64,000 nt of DNA from Cryoendolithus antarcticus (lineage: Eukaryota > Ascomycota > Dothideomycetes > Cladosporiales > Cladosporiaceae). The DNA lies in the NCBI GenBank assembly GCA_002077065.1, contig NAJO01000007.1:186001-250000 (forward strand), in the 5' to 3' direction. The translations under genes were made by a program, and so were the position numbers. Below are positions 1 to 11,602 of this stretch, one piece after another; the stretch's first letter is position 1; every line of letters starts with the position of its first letter. A model generated the notes under the pieces. The model searched no databases. It was given only the letters and a program-made list of their open reading frames with translations, and was not told the DNA's origin.

Positions 1-956
1 CGACAACGACTTCGCAGGAGCCTGCAAGTACCACTGCCGCTGCGCAGACCACTACTGTGAGTACGACACTATTACATATCGTTACTAAAGATGCTGACGA
101 CCTCTCCTCACAGACCTCGACCTCATCCACCACGAGTGCAGCTCCAGCTACTACTTCGTCAACTACTCCATCATCAAGTTCCACCTCCGCTGCCGCTGCC
201 ACTACGAGATCGAGCACACCCACGCCAGCCACTTTCACTCCATCTCCAGTGGTCTCTACCCGTGTAGTCACCCTCTCGGGCGCTGTGACAACCCAAACAG
301 TCACATCGACACCCGCTGTATTTCCCGCCGCAGCGCCCGCGTTCACCGAAAACGAGCGCAAGTCTATCTCAGGCGGCGCCATAGCCGGCATAGTGATCGG
401 CATCCTCCTCTTCCTCCTCTTACTCTTACTCGGCTTGCTTTGCCTCCGCCGCCGCAAACGCCGCGAGTCCATCTCCGAGATCGACGCCGCTACCACTGGC
501 GCCGGCGCCGGCGTTGGCCGTCGCAGCCCTCGCCGTAACGTCAGCGTCCTCAGCAAAGTCGGCCTGCTCGCACGAAATAACACCAATTCCCGCAATAATC
601 AAGACATGTCGGAGAACCTCTTCGATGACAACATGCCCGCCACTGGCCAGAACAGTGTGCGGCATAGTATGCTTTTCAACCATGGTGGATCAGAGGGCAT
701 CGCGCCCGTCAGTCCGCTTGCTGCGGGCGGGTATGCCAGCTCAGGACATAGCTATGGGCAGGAGAATAGTAGGAGGTATAGCCGACCGCTTGTCTATGAT
801 CAGAGACTCAACCCCAGTGCACTGTGGGCTAACGCCGAGGCAAATGGGAGTCGGGTGAGCATACAAGACCACGCAGACTACAGTCGCAGTGTGGGCGGAA
901 GGCTCGGTGTTGTGAACCCGGATGCGAGAAGCAGTTTTGCGAGCTCGAGGGGATAG
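1..956 (+). CDS. Ser/Thr-rich single-pass membrane protein, 5' truncated (cell-wall sensor-like)
   Basis: The gene enters from the left edge. The first visible exon is 1-56 (reading frame from base 3); a 57-nt intron (57-113, GTGAGT...GCTGAC...CTCACAG) follows, then the last exon 114-956. The intron length is a multiple of three, so the unspliced frame also stays open. The visible protein has a low-complexity Ser/Thr/Ala/Pro stretch likely to be O-mannosylated, then one strong membrane segment rich in Ile/Leu, then a stop-transfer run RRRKRR and a polar cytoplasmic tail of about 160 residues rich in Ser, Arg and Asn. This is the layout of Mid2/WSC-type cell-wall stress sensors and of many uncharacterised fungal surface proteins. 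The extracellular head that would decide the family lies outside the window. Topology is well supported; the sensor role is inference. Confidence 0.75.
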   Translation, partial: TTTSQEPASTTAAAQTTTVSTTLLHIVTKDADDLSSQTSTSSTTSAAPATTSSTTPSSSSTSAAAATTRSSTPTPATFTPSPVVSTRVVTLSGAVTTQTVTSTPAVFPAAAPAFTENERKSISGGAIAGIVIGILLFLLLLLLGLLCLRRRKRRESISEIDAATTGAGAGVGRRSPRRNVSVLSKVGLLARNNTNSRNNQDMSENLFDDNMPATGQNSVRHSMLFNHGGSEGIAPVSPLAAGGYASSGHSYGQENSRRYSRPLVYDQRLNPSALWANAEANGSRVSIQDHADYSRSVGGRLGVVNPDARSSFASSRG

Positions 957-3300
957 ACGACCGAAATAAGAGATGTCTGGAAGCGATATGAATTGGTTTA
1001 GCGTTGGCGCTTTTTGGGAAGGGAACATGTGTCTATGGGCTATTGGGAAACGGAAGATACAGCAGACGAAGGGGACGTGATGAACAGTGACGGCCGGCAA
1101 TTGGTCTTGTGTGGAGCTAGGGTGGATGCTTAGGAAGAGCTAGACTCTCTAAGTGTGTCAGGACTATCGTTGATCTTCAAATAGACATACTTTTAAGCCT
1201 TGAGGAAATGTACAGACTTCCTACTCAAACGAGGTCGCGGCTTGGAACCGGATACATGCCTCTCAAATGATTATGGCTTACTTGATACTTTCTTCGTTCT
1301 TGCTCGCTAGCTGTTCCTCTTTCCTTTCCTCAATCTCACCTCAGTCACCCCGACAGCAATTCAAGCTGAAGAAATGATCACCCGCGATTGCCCTCACTAG
1401 GTGACAGCCTCCGGCGCGTCCGCTGCCAGGCAATCATGGCTGCGACCCCTTCACTGCCCTGCGCAGCTTATGATCTCTGTACTCCGATGACGTCCGAGCA
1501 ACAAGAAACCCGACTTCCGCGCATCGAGCTTGCTGTCCGTGTGAAGCGTGCACAGTCCCGAACGAGGTGACAGCGGACCAGCGACAGAGCTCGCGTAATG
1601 CCTCCGCAGTGGTGGCGTGGAAAGACTTACGCGGAGGAGACGTTTTGTAATCCTTTGGCGTGGAGAGATGTGCCACTGTTGAAGCGCTCAGCAGACACAG
1701 GAAACCACCATCGTATATAACATCGTCGCAAGAATGCTTTCCGCAGACTTCGAGGCGATCGACGAGGAGTACACCAAAAGCGCGTGATGGAGGACGAGAT
1801 ATGCAGTAGTCGCGCATGGTTGTCAAGGACCTTGATACTGGCACGGCTCGATGTAGGGAGTGTCGCGGCCGGTGCAATCCAGGCACGAGCCAGAGGTCGT
1901 CATCGAGACGCGAGGCACGAGCAGGCCGCTTGCATCGACGAGCGTACTCGACGTATGACGATGTGTGATCTAAGATTGCGTGTATGAAGGGCGGTGAGTC
2001 AGCGCAGCCGCCGTGAGTAAGCGGCTGAACGGTAGCGAAATAACGAGCAACGAGCAACGAAAGACGATACTTGCAATCTACCTACTTATGCCACCGCCCA
2101 TATGCAAGGCCCTCGACGACGCTGTTGCCGCATGGTATGCTGATCAGGTTTCTGTCAAGTGGTACAAGTCGTACGTCGCTTCGCTGACCGCTAATACTCT
2201 TGCAGCAAACCTGTATATCATCAACGCCATTTAAACGTCGATTCGTATTCTGATGAGACGGGTGATGTTCCTTGTCAGTGAAGCACAGATGCGCTTGTAA
2301 TGCAGGTGAGCCTCACTTCAGTGAAGTCTCCAACATTTCAGTCCGGCGGTGAGAACTGCGTCACGGCCTCCAGAACCAATGATGGTGGTTGTGGTGATGG
2401 CGACACCCTACGCCATGGCAGCGCGTCGCATCGGCCAAAGTGCGTCGAGTGAACGCGCGCAAAGCACGTGACACGTAGATGCCCCACCGTCGTAGCATCT
2501 GCGATACTCCAGCAAGCATGACAATACTCATGTCGCCCACGTCGATTGTTGGACTCCTCGACAGCTTCGACACCACAGCAAGCACGGCGCCACCACCAGA
2601 TCTGGCGACAATGTTCTACAGACGACTTACACTGTGGGCGTGGAAGATTGAGCTGAAAGAGCAAGCTGCGAAAGTCTTGCGGCTTTGCCGCCAAACGCTC
2701 ACGGGTGCGACGACGAGGCGCGTGCCGGTGGAGGACCTGGTACATGCTTTCGCTGGGACGAGATATGGGTGAGCTTTTCTGTTATGATGAAGTGCCCAGT
2801 CATGCGAAGACAGCTCCGAGCCGAGTATCGAGTCCACGCTAGTGATGGTTATTCAGGTGAGTGATCCTGTCTGGGTGAGGCAGACTTCACTGCCACGCTG
2901 CCATTCCGTAAACCTTCTTAATGGCCTCGCCTGACCGGGTTGAATTCCGCTGCAACGTGTGCTAATGCTTGCTTCGATTGCGGTGTTTGCTTTGACTAGC
3001 GAAGAACTGAATGCGGTGAGGCTCAGGGCAGTAAGTATGTAAGTCATACAAGCAGCTGCATGTTGGGGGTGAAGCAAGCATGTCCGACGCTCTGTGTCGA
3101 ATTACACAACTGCATGCGAAGGATTGTCCTTGCCATGCCTTCATGAAATTCTCGGGCGGTGTTGTGTTGAGTAGGCCGAATATCCGGAAGACCCCACGAG
3201 GCGGCGGTACGGAGGCATATATCAAGCGCAAAAGGTTTGCAGACTGCCTGGGCTGCAATTCGTCCCACGCCGGCCAAAGCCTGTGCCTGCAATCTTAGCA
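957..3300. other. gene-poor stretch, no convincing gene
   Basis: No open frame here has the composition of a fungal protein over more than about 100 codons. Short coding-like pieces exist on the plus strand. One is 2088-2147 joined to 2206-2253 by a consensus-looking 58-nt intron (35 codons). Another is an open frame at 2479-2772 with a helix-like sequence and no recognised relatives. They could be remnants of a decayed multi-exon gene. The 3' end of the upstream gene and the terminator region of the convergent gene at 3301 also lie here. Confidence 0.5.
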
Positions 3301-4254
3301 TCAAAGTATAGTCGAACCGTTCTTCAGCCTGCACTCGTCTCCACCTCCGCCCTCCGCTTCTTCCTGCCGCTTCGTCTTCCTCTCAAGCAACTCCTTCAAT
3401 TTCTTCGCCACCCCAAAACTCCCACTAGTATCCTTCCCACACTGCGCACACCCCTTCTTCTTCTCCTTCATATACCTCGTCATCGCACATCTCTCGCAAA
3501 AGTAATGCCCACACTTCGTCACCACGGGCATCTTGTAATCCTCCTTGCAAATTATACACTTGAACGGGACATCCTTCAGCATTTTCGCTTCGTCATCGAG
3601 ATCTTCGTCCTCGCCAGCTTTGGGCTTGCCGCCAGCCTTGTCCTTCTTGCCAGCTTTCTCCCACTCCTTGTCTAGCTGCCAGCCTTGCTTATAGTCTTCC
3701 CGCGCGTGTAAGAATTTGCAGCTATCGCCGAAACCGCAGAAGCCGGTTTGCTTGTAGTCTTTACATACATCCGGTGCAAAGTCTGTGGTGATGATCGCTC
3801 GGACGTTCGAGGGTGGGGCTTTGACAGGGCCAAGACTGGCTTTGGAGGTTGTGGTTGCCGTCGAGGGCTGGATGTAGGACGTTGAGGCAGCTAGTGTGAG
3901 GTCTGATTTCTGGGAAGAAGTGCCGGTAGAAGTAGCTTGTAGACCGGCGTCTGTGAACCAGGTGCTGGAGCGAGTGGCGTCTGAGCTGGCGGCTATTGCT
4001 GTGCTGCGGTCGGCTGTGACTTTGGTGGATTTGCTGAGGTCGGCGGTGTGGCCTTGGCCATTGACGGAGGTGGTAGTGAGACCAGTCGTCTTCCGCCGCT
4101 TCACTCGAGTGCCTGAGGTTGAGTCGTCTGAGGAGCCATCCGAGTCCGAGTCTGATGCTGGAGGGGGGGTCGCCGGGCGTTTGCGTGCTGTGGACGACTT
4201 GGGTGCGCGCTTCTTGAAGGTAATGGGAGCTGTGGCGGGGGCGGTATCGGCCAT
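3301..4254 (-). CDS. CWC24: Pre-mRNA splicing factor CWC24 (CCCH zinc finger + RING; RNF113A family)
   Basis: Single-exon gene of 317 aa. The start is the ATG at 4254, which opens MADTAPATAPITFKKR, the typical N-terminal block of the family. The first half is Ser/Thr-rich and disordered with basic nuclear-localisation-like runs (KRRK near residue 50). A CCCH zinc finger lies near residues 162-182 (C-x8-C-x5-C-x3-H). A C3HC4 RING finger lies near residues 234-275 (CIIC...CGHYFC..C...CAQC). This domain order is diagnostic of CWC24/RNF113A, a spliceosome component that binds the 5' splice-site region around the catalytic activation step. The coding region ends in a short polar tail. Divergently transcribed from the cortical anchor gene at 5048, with about 0.8 kb between them. 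A possible 5'UTR intron (GTATGT...) is seen just upstream of the ATG but cannot be proven. Confidence 0.92.
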   Translation of the reverse strand: MADTAPATAPITFKKRAPKSSTARKRPATPPPASDSDSDGSSDDSTSGTRVKRRKTTGLTTTSVNGQGHTADLSKSTKVTADRSTAIAASSDATRSSTWFTDAGLQATSTGTSSQKSDLTLAASTSYIQPSTATTTSKASLGPVKAPPSNVRAIITTDFAPDVCKDYKQTGFCGFGDSCKFLHAREDYKQGWQLDKEWEKAGKKDKAGGKPKAGEDEDLDDEAKMLKDVPFKCIICKEDYKMPVVTKCGHYFCERCAMTRYMKEKKKGCAQCGKDTSGSFGVAKKLKELLERKTKRQEEAEGGGGDECRLKNGSTIL

Positions 4255-5047
4255 GTTGTGGAATAAGTTAATCTTGAGGACAGCGATGCTGCTCCAAGTC
4301 AAGATCAAATCATGACATACCTTGTAGCAATCCAAGCATGGAAGTCTCCAGATCTACAAGGCTGACTAAAGCGTGGCGTTGATCTGCCGGTGCGGTGCGC
4401 TCCGAGCTAGCAGCGGCCGGCAAGCTCGATCTGGCTTTGCCGATCATTGTTTACTCGTGGCGGTGCAAACGCTTGCTTCCATTGACTTCAGCTCGCATGG
4501 GGAGAAAGCTGTGACGGAACACTAGGTCGACCTCACCTAGGATACAGTATCAGCTGTGGCACACTGTAGGTCTCACACCGTCATGAGCAGACATAGCAGC
4601 AGCAACACTACTCACCGCAGGGCTGATGACGAGACGATTGGCTGAAACGCGGGAGCAGCGGCAGATTGCGCGCTCGGGGCACGGTGATGTGTTGACAGGC
4701 GCGAAAACAGAACGTTCCGTAGTAAATGCAGACAGCCCCTCATCGTCTTGATTATCTGTGTGTCGATCTCATTGTTCTTGTCCCTCGTTCGTTGCTATAC
4801 CATCATTCCATTCTGCTAATTACCGAGCAAGTCCAGCGCCGCGGGTAGATCGTGCAGCGGCCCCTCGCCAGCGGGCATGTGTGTGTTGACCCCATAAACA
4901 CTACGCCCGAGACTTGCATTGCTTTGATCGAGACGAGACGAGACGAGGCGAGACATCGCACTTTGGAGGGGTGCTGAAGTGTTGCCGCGGTACTACATCA
5001 GGATTTGATTGTTGCTCGCGCCTTCGATGCGCCCATAGCACACAATC
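4255..5047. promoter_or_regulatory. divergent intergenic region between CWC24 and the apsA/NUM1-like gene
   Basis: About 0.8 kb shared upstream region. It holds a short direct reiteration of GAGAC/GACGA units near 4928-4954 close to the start of the right-hand gene, and a pyrimidine-rich stretch near 4770-4830. No TATA box or known regulator site can be assigned with confidence. Confidence 0.4.
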
Positions 5048-8000
5048 ATGGCCAACCCTCTCGCCCCCCTCTCTCCAAACGCCGACCCCTTCTCCGACAA
5101 CACCCCTTCCCTACCGCATCCTGCGCCTTTGCGCTACGCCTCTTTCGATGCGTCGCAGAACGTTAACTCGCATCAATCGCCAGCGCAAGCCAGGCGTGCA
5201 CTAGAAGCGCATCTCCAAGCCACGGACCGACGTATTCACGATGCCTCAAAATTGGGCACAACCCTCCTTCAGCAACGCAAGGATCTGGCCACGCGACTTC
5301 GAGAAGTCGAGCAGCTGGACAAGGAGAACCAAGTCCCTGCAGAGCTGCAGAATAAGCTAGCAGAGCTCGAGAAGGAGTACCATGAAGTGGGCAGGGAGAG
5401 CGCAAGGGCGTTCTTGCCGAAAGCCAAGCCCGCGAATGGAGCTAGTGAGCAATCAGTCTTCGAGACGCAGGCGAGAAGCTCTCCGAGTAAAGTCGCGGCG
5501 CCATCGAGAAGGCAGCGAAACCAGCCGACGAATCGGGTGCATGACATTGAGTTCGCAACGGAGATTAGTACTCAATTGCTAGCTCAGGTCAGGCAGCTGC
5601 AAGGAGCGCTCGCGGAGAAGGAGGACGCTCTAGAAGAAGCGACTAGAGGAAAGGGGCAGTTGGAGAATGAGTACTCAGGACTGAGCTTGCGGATGAAAGG
5701 TCTTGGAGATGAGCTGCAGCGATCTAAAGACGAGAATTGGACGTTGGAGACGAAGGTGCAGGATCTTGAGACAGGCCTACGAGAGAGCGGCGATAAGGAG
5801 CATAAGCTCGGCCTTGCTGTCAAGACTCTCGGCAATGAGCGTGGCGTTGCGCAGCAGGAGGCCGAAGATTTGAGAAGTCTGCATCAAAAGACTGCAGATG
5901 AGCACAAGACTATTATCCGTCAACACGAAGGCGATCTTCATGTCCTACGTCGCGAGGCCACCGGTCACGAGACGGAGAAGCAGCGTTTGCAGAAGAAGGT
6001 CGATGAATTGACATCCCAGAACACCGAGCTGGCAAAAGCCGTCTCATACCGCTGGAACGCTGCAAACCAGATCCCCGTTCTTGCACCAGGAGGTGACAAC
6101 CTCTCCTCGAACTCCGACGCAGATCCAGAACCTTCTGAAGCTGGCTCACCTATCAAGAACACACCTGCTCGCGCCGGTCATCTCGAGTCCGAGACCCTGA
6201 AGTCATCCCTCACGCATGCGCACCGCATGATCCAGAATCTCAAGAACAACATCCACCGGGAGAAGACGGAGAAAGTCGAGCTCCGTCGCATGTTGAATGA
6301 TGCAAGAGATGAGCTGGAGGGGAAGCGCAACTCTACTACTGGCGCACAGTTGGCGAACATGAGCAAGAAACGTCGGTCTGAAGCCGAGAACGCCAAGCTG
6401 AAGAACCGCGGACTCAAGCCGGGCGACAGATTAGGAGCGAATAGGAGCTCAACGACTGAGATATTGGAAGGTGGCGAGGACTGGGAGGATCACGAAGCTT
6501 CGCCTACGAGATCAAGATCCACCGGTGGCATGAAGATGCCTGGCGCGTTCAAAGCGAGCGATTCGGAGACTACAGACGCCTTTGAGACTGCAGATGAGAC
6601 TCGCGGCACTGAAACCGAGGCTTTCGAGACCGGCGCCGAGAACTTCGGTGATGATAGTGACGAGCTCACTGAGACCGAAGGACCTGCTCGGACAGCCCGA
6701 GGGCCATCATACTCGTCTCCCGGCATTGCATCGGATTCCTCAAGACCGGGTATGGACAAGAGACACTCGTATATGTCCACCGCCTCGACATCAGCAGGCG
6801 AGCACTCCGACAACTCCGTCTCTGACGACGAAGACCGTCCGGCCGCCGTCAGTACCCCTGTAGCACACAACGGCTCGAAGTACCGTCTTCGCATGTCCCG
6901 GCATCTCGCACCTGGCAGTCGCAAAGGCAGCGCTCGCTCACCAGGCGAGTTTGGGAGTAGTCCAACCGTCAGCTCCGACCACGGCACGCCTGTCCCAGTA
7001 GGCATGTCGCTCGGTGATGAGCTTGCGGGCTTGGATTCGGACAGCATCAACGGCAGCGCTAGATCTTCGCGCTTCTACGACGAGGAAGCAGAGGCTGGTG
7101 GGGACATGCCTTCCAGCCCGCCGACCCAAATTCTGGACGAAGGCGCTCGGGACAGAGATGTGGATATTGGTGTGCCTACGTTGCTGGCTTCGAGTCCGAT
7201 GGCTAAGGGCGAGCAGGCGGTGCTGGCGCAGCAGGCTAATGCTGCGATGCTTGCGCACGAGGGCGTTAGGAGGAAGGTGGAGATGGTGGATGCTGGGGTT
7301 ATGACTGAGCCCTGGGAACCGAAAGCTGCTGCTGCCTCAAATACGGATGATCATGCCGATGAAAGAGACGGCAGTCTGAAGAAGAGAGCTGTTGATGTTG
7401 TGGGTGGTGCGCTTGCCGGTGTTGGGCTTGGCAGTTTGCTTGGGCGCAAGCACAGCGACGATCAGGCCGCGGGCGCCAAGGAGCTGCACGACGATGATGG
7501 GCCTGCAGTCGTCTCTGCGGAACGCGATGTGTCCAGTGTCCCCAGCCCCGAAGTACTCGCTGATGCTGGCGTTGTTGAGCCCAAGGCCTTGCGTGAACGA
7601 GGCTCGCTGCATACACTGGCTGGCACCACTCCCACGGCCAATGGTATCAACTCGGCATACCCGACTGCGCCCATGCATGACGGCGAGAAAGTGCTTTCGT
7701 CTGCAGCACCACCATTACCTACATCAGCCCATCAGTCGAACGGCATCGCTGCTCCAATGATCGGAGCAGCACCCCAACAGCTCACGGCGCCAACTCAAGT
7801 CAAACATGCGCCGTTGGAGCTCCAGCACTCTGCGATCATGACGCTCAGTGAGACAGAGCCCACCGCGACAGCGCCTCGACCAAGCACAGCTCACAAGTCA
7901 GAGACTGCGCTCCTCGCTGCTGGGGCCGCTGGAGCAGGCGCGCTCGCTGGCTCGGCACTGACTTCCGGCCACGCGGAGCAATCAATAGCGCCGCAGCAAT

Positions 8001-10264
8001 CCTTCAGCTTCTCGCCTATGGTTGCTCAAGCCGTTGAGCCCGTAGCCAGACCGGCGCGGACTAGTAGTCTGGCCGGCGCTGCAGGCGTCATTCCTGGTAC
8101 GGAGACGGCAAGGCCTGGTGCTGGCTTCTTCGCTGCTGTGCCGCTGGACCAGACGAATGGCGGCGTGTCGAGGGAAATCGAGCAGGTGCACGAGACGTAC
8201 GCTTCCCGTCCTGGAACTGCCATCACAACCGAGGACGATAGGGCGGATGACTTGCGACTGATCGAGCCAAAGGTCTATGGTGGTGTGAGGGGTAGCAGGG
8301 GGATCCCCACTCTCGCTTTCGGCGATGAGGATGAGGAGCACCGTTCGATGGTGCCCGCACCACTGCAGACTGAACAGCGCAGCCCACGAACGCGGGAGCT
8401 TGTTGAGCGTGGACGACCGATCACAAGACATGGCGAAGACACCCCTGCCAAGGCGGCGATGGCGGACGAGGGAAGCCAGACGACAGTCAGCGGCGAAGAG
8501 ATCGAGCGTATGCTACGCGACAAGAGCAAGGTCCTGCCCACGGCAGTAGCTGCGGGTACATTCGGCGCATTCGGCGGCGCGGCTGGCGCCTTCATGGCTT
8601 CCGGAAGCCCACGCCGATCAATCGACAGCGCAGCCGCCGGTGACTTGTCGCAAACTCGATCAGGACCTCGTCGACCTGCAAGCGCAAATAGTATGCGCAA
8701 CAAGAGCCTCGCTGCACAGCCGCCTCTGCCTGCAGATCACAACAGGAAGATCATGACCGCCGCACAGACTACGGGCTCTACGCCTGCAACGCCTGTTGCC
8801 GTACCTGGCGCAATGGGTCCACCCATGTTCCCCGCGAGCGCGATGCGTCCACCCCGCACACCCAGCGATCCTTACGGCCATGCCACTGTCTTGACACCAC
8901 AGCGCGACGGCACCACACCTCGCGCTGTCAAGGCACCTCAACACCACGCAAGCGTCTCCTCTTTCGCCTCCGAACTCGACACCCGCTTCAACATTCATCC
9001 CTCGCGCTTCCCGCCAGACCAACAGCATCCGAGCTCGACTGATCCTCGGATCATCCAAGCTATCACGCAGACGATGATTGGGGAGTACTTGTGGAAGTAC
9101 ACCCGCAAGGCTGGAGGTGGCAAGCAGTCCAGCACAAGACACAGACGGTTCTTCTGGGTGCACCCTTACACTCGCACACTATACTGGAGCGACACGGACC
9201 CCTCCCGAGCCGGCTCAAAAGTCCTGAAAGCCAAGTCCCTGGCCGTTGAAGGCGTGCGCGTCGTGAGCGACGAGAACGTCAACCCCCCGGGCCTCTGGGG
9301 TAAAAGCATCGTAGTCGTCACACCCGGCCGCGAAATAGTTTTCACGGCTCCGACCGGCGCTAGACACGAAACGTGGTTCAACGCTCTCTCCTACCTGCTC
9401 CTTCGCACGGGCGAGGAGCGGGATAAAGACGTCGGTGAAGACACCGGCGCCATCACCGAAGACGACATCGCGGAATTCAACCCTGGGGCCAGGGAGAGGA
9501 GGTCAACGGACTATCGCAGCGATAACGAGAATCACGGCCTCGGCTTCTCGATCAAGCGATCGCTGTCGCGGCTTACGAATCGGCAGTCTTTCAGCTCCTA
9601 TAATTCCCGCACCACCGCCCGCACGGCCTCGCCGACGAAATTCGACAGGAGTGAGAAGGACAGGACGTACCCGCCTCCTGTGCTCTCGCTCGCCCAACGG
9701 CAGAGCCGTGCTGCGAACGCTGCTTCGCCTTCCCTTGTTCCTACACAGCACGAAGCGAACCGTTCGACGTACCGTCGCCGCGCTGCTGAGCCGGAGACAC
9801 CGGGGAAGAGCGAGGGCAGGTTCGCGAGTATTACGAGTCGCTTCTCATCTGCTGGTCGAGGGCGGGAGTCTTTCTCTACCCGCCGCGGCGGGGCTCAGAG
9901 TGCGATGAGTCAACGGAGTGAGGGGGTGTATGATGCTAGTGTTGTTGACGGACGGGCTAGTGCGGAGGATTTGAGGCAGGTTATTGAGAGGAGGGAGGTG
10001 GAGGGTAGGGGAAGAGAAGGAGGTGGGGGCGTGGAGGATGTGAGGAGGTGTTGTGATGGTGAGTCCACCCTTCCAATGTATTGTTGCCGTCGCAAAATGC
10101 TAACCTTGTGAACAGGAAAACATGATGTCGGTAGTCTTTCGAGGAGAGGTCGAGCTGGACATCATCATGGTCATACTCATGGTCATCGACATGGGAGTGC
10201 GCAGAGTGGAGGGACGTTCTCGTCGAGGGGTGAAGGTAGTGGGACGGTGGGGAGTAGGCGGTGA
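5048..10264 (+). CDS. apsA: Cortical anchor protein, ApsA/Num1 family (coiled coil + C-terminal PH domain)
   Basis: Exon 1 is 5048-10058; a 57-nt intron (10059-10115, GTGAGT...GCTAAC...AACAG) follows; exon 2 is 10116-10264. Total 1719 aa. Without splicing the protein would end 18 codons into the intron. Residues 45-450 are a long heptad-rich coiled coil, as in the part of Num1 that binds mitochondria and dynein. The middle is long, acidic and disordered, with three short Gly/Ala-rich hydrophobic runs near residues 783, 955 and 1167. A PH domain spans about 1340-1455 and opens with MIGEYLWKYTRK, the hallmark of the Num1/ApsA/Mcp5 phosphoinositide-binding PH domain. The tail is Ser/Arg-rich, and exon 2 adds a His/Gly-rich segment. 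Family role: it anchors dynein, and in yeast mitochondria, at the plasma membrane, and so positions nuclei. The yeast 64-residue tandem repeats are not seen. Confidence 0.93.
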
Positions 10265-10813
10265 AGGACGGGCTAGTCACCGGAAGGCCGGCCGGTGAGG
10301 GGATGTAATGACGGAGTATAGTGTGTTGGGTTTCGTCTGTCACGCAGTCTCTCGTAAAGAATAATGAGGAGAACAGTCAAGTTTGAAGGATCGCTTACAT
10401 TGAGACTCCCGCGGCGATGCTTTGCAGTTGAGCTCGCCGTCTGCGATGGTCTTGACTTCCATGCAGACCTCTACAGCAGGTATGTCGAAGAAGTACGGTA
10501 AGTGAGGACGGCCACGACGGAGTTGACGGCAACGAGTCTCAGATGTCACATCGTCTCTCGCGGAGGGCAATGGGAAAAGGAGCAATGTCCGAGTAGACGC
10601 TTTAATTGAAGCTCTCGAAGCAATGCTTCGCAGCCCAACCTACGATCTACGATGGTCTTATACTGACGGCCCCGCCGCCGAAGCCATGCTCAACCCCCTG
10701 ATGCAGCGCAAGTGCAGTGACAGTCAAAGCTGTATGCCATATGAGTGGGTATCGTCCTGAACGCCCCGCCTATAAACAACCCTCACCGCCTCGCCATCAC
10801 CCCATCCCCCTCA
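10265..10813. repeat. intergenic region with a diverged 61-bp direct repeat (10393-10453 and 10599-10659)
   Basis: Two 61-bp segments align without gaps, starting GCTTACATTG and GCTTTAATTG and both ending CGATGGTCTT. By hand count 42 of 61 positions match, and 14 of 19 differences are transitions. The similarity stops sharply after CGATGGTCTT. No gene is convincing here. The segments lie between the end of the apsA-like gene and the stop codon of the convergent gene at 10814. Confidence 0.6.
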
Positions 10814-11602
10814 TCACAACCCCCAGTCCTCTGCCCCCCACTCGCTGTCCTCCTCGTCCTCACTCTCCTCGCTCACCTTCTTTCCCTCCCACACCGCCCC
10901 CTCACTGCCCACCCCATCCTCACTCGGGTCGTCATACAACCCGGTCGCCACTTCCCGGATCTCACCATCCAGGCAGCGATAGTAGAATCTCGCTGGCAGG
11001 CGAGGGCCGACGATGGTCTCGTCCACCACTTCGGGCCAGGAAGTGGCGGTGCGGGCGTCGCCGGGCAGAGGGAGCGGCGAGGCGGGCACGGAGAGTAGCT
11101 CCGAGACGAGGTCGGAAAAGACGTCGCCCAGCGTCGAGGCGTTGCACGCCTGGTTGTATTCGGAGATGCCCCGGAAGGCGAGGGTGATGGCGGGGAGGGC
11201 TGGAAACGTCTTAATTGGATGGTTCTTGGGGTCAGGCAATGTTGGGAAATGGAGTGTATTTACCGGGAAGGGTGTCCTCGGGCTGGGCGGCGACGGGGAG
11301 AACTGCGTCTACAATCGAAGGAACGACTTCGGCGGAGCTAGCCTTTGGCTGCTCGATGGGAGGAACGACCTCGGTGGTGCGCTGGAGACGCGCTTCGAGG
11401 TGCTTGATGCGGTGGGCTTGACGATCTATCAGCTTTCGCGAGGGCGAGGCAATAGTGGACGGGTGAATGGATACGTACCCGTCTTGCCAGTAGGCTGCGC
11501 CTTGGGCTTGTCGACCTTGCCACTTACGACCACATCGATAACGGGCACGTTGACGACCTTAGCTCCCTTGGTTCTGATGCTGAGAGTCTCTCCACGGGCC
11601 AT
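10814..11602 (-). CDS. Conserved-looking hypothetical protein, three exons
   Basis: Start ATG at 11602 in good context (AAG ATG G). Exons are 11479-11602, 11264-11425 and 10814-11199; introns of 53 and 64 nt carry GTACGT/GTAAAT donors and CTGAT/CTGAC branch sites. The total is 223 aa. Splicing is supported because all three exons join in frame and each keeps coding-like composition. The protein starts MARGETLSIR, has a short basic, possibly coiled segment near residue 45 (RIKHLEARLQR), an alpha-helical middle (ITLAFRGISEYNQACNAST) and an acidic C-terminus full of Glu/Asp/Ser. No family is recognised and there is no signal peptide or membrane segment. An acidic tail would suit a nuclear or cytosolic binding protein, but that is only a guess. 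Confidence 0.7.

Noticed and set aside
1434..2057. 207-codon minus-strand frame
   Set aside because: Composition is irregular with many Arg/His/Cys and no domain; it overlaps plus-strand splice-like signals and looks like a chance open frame.
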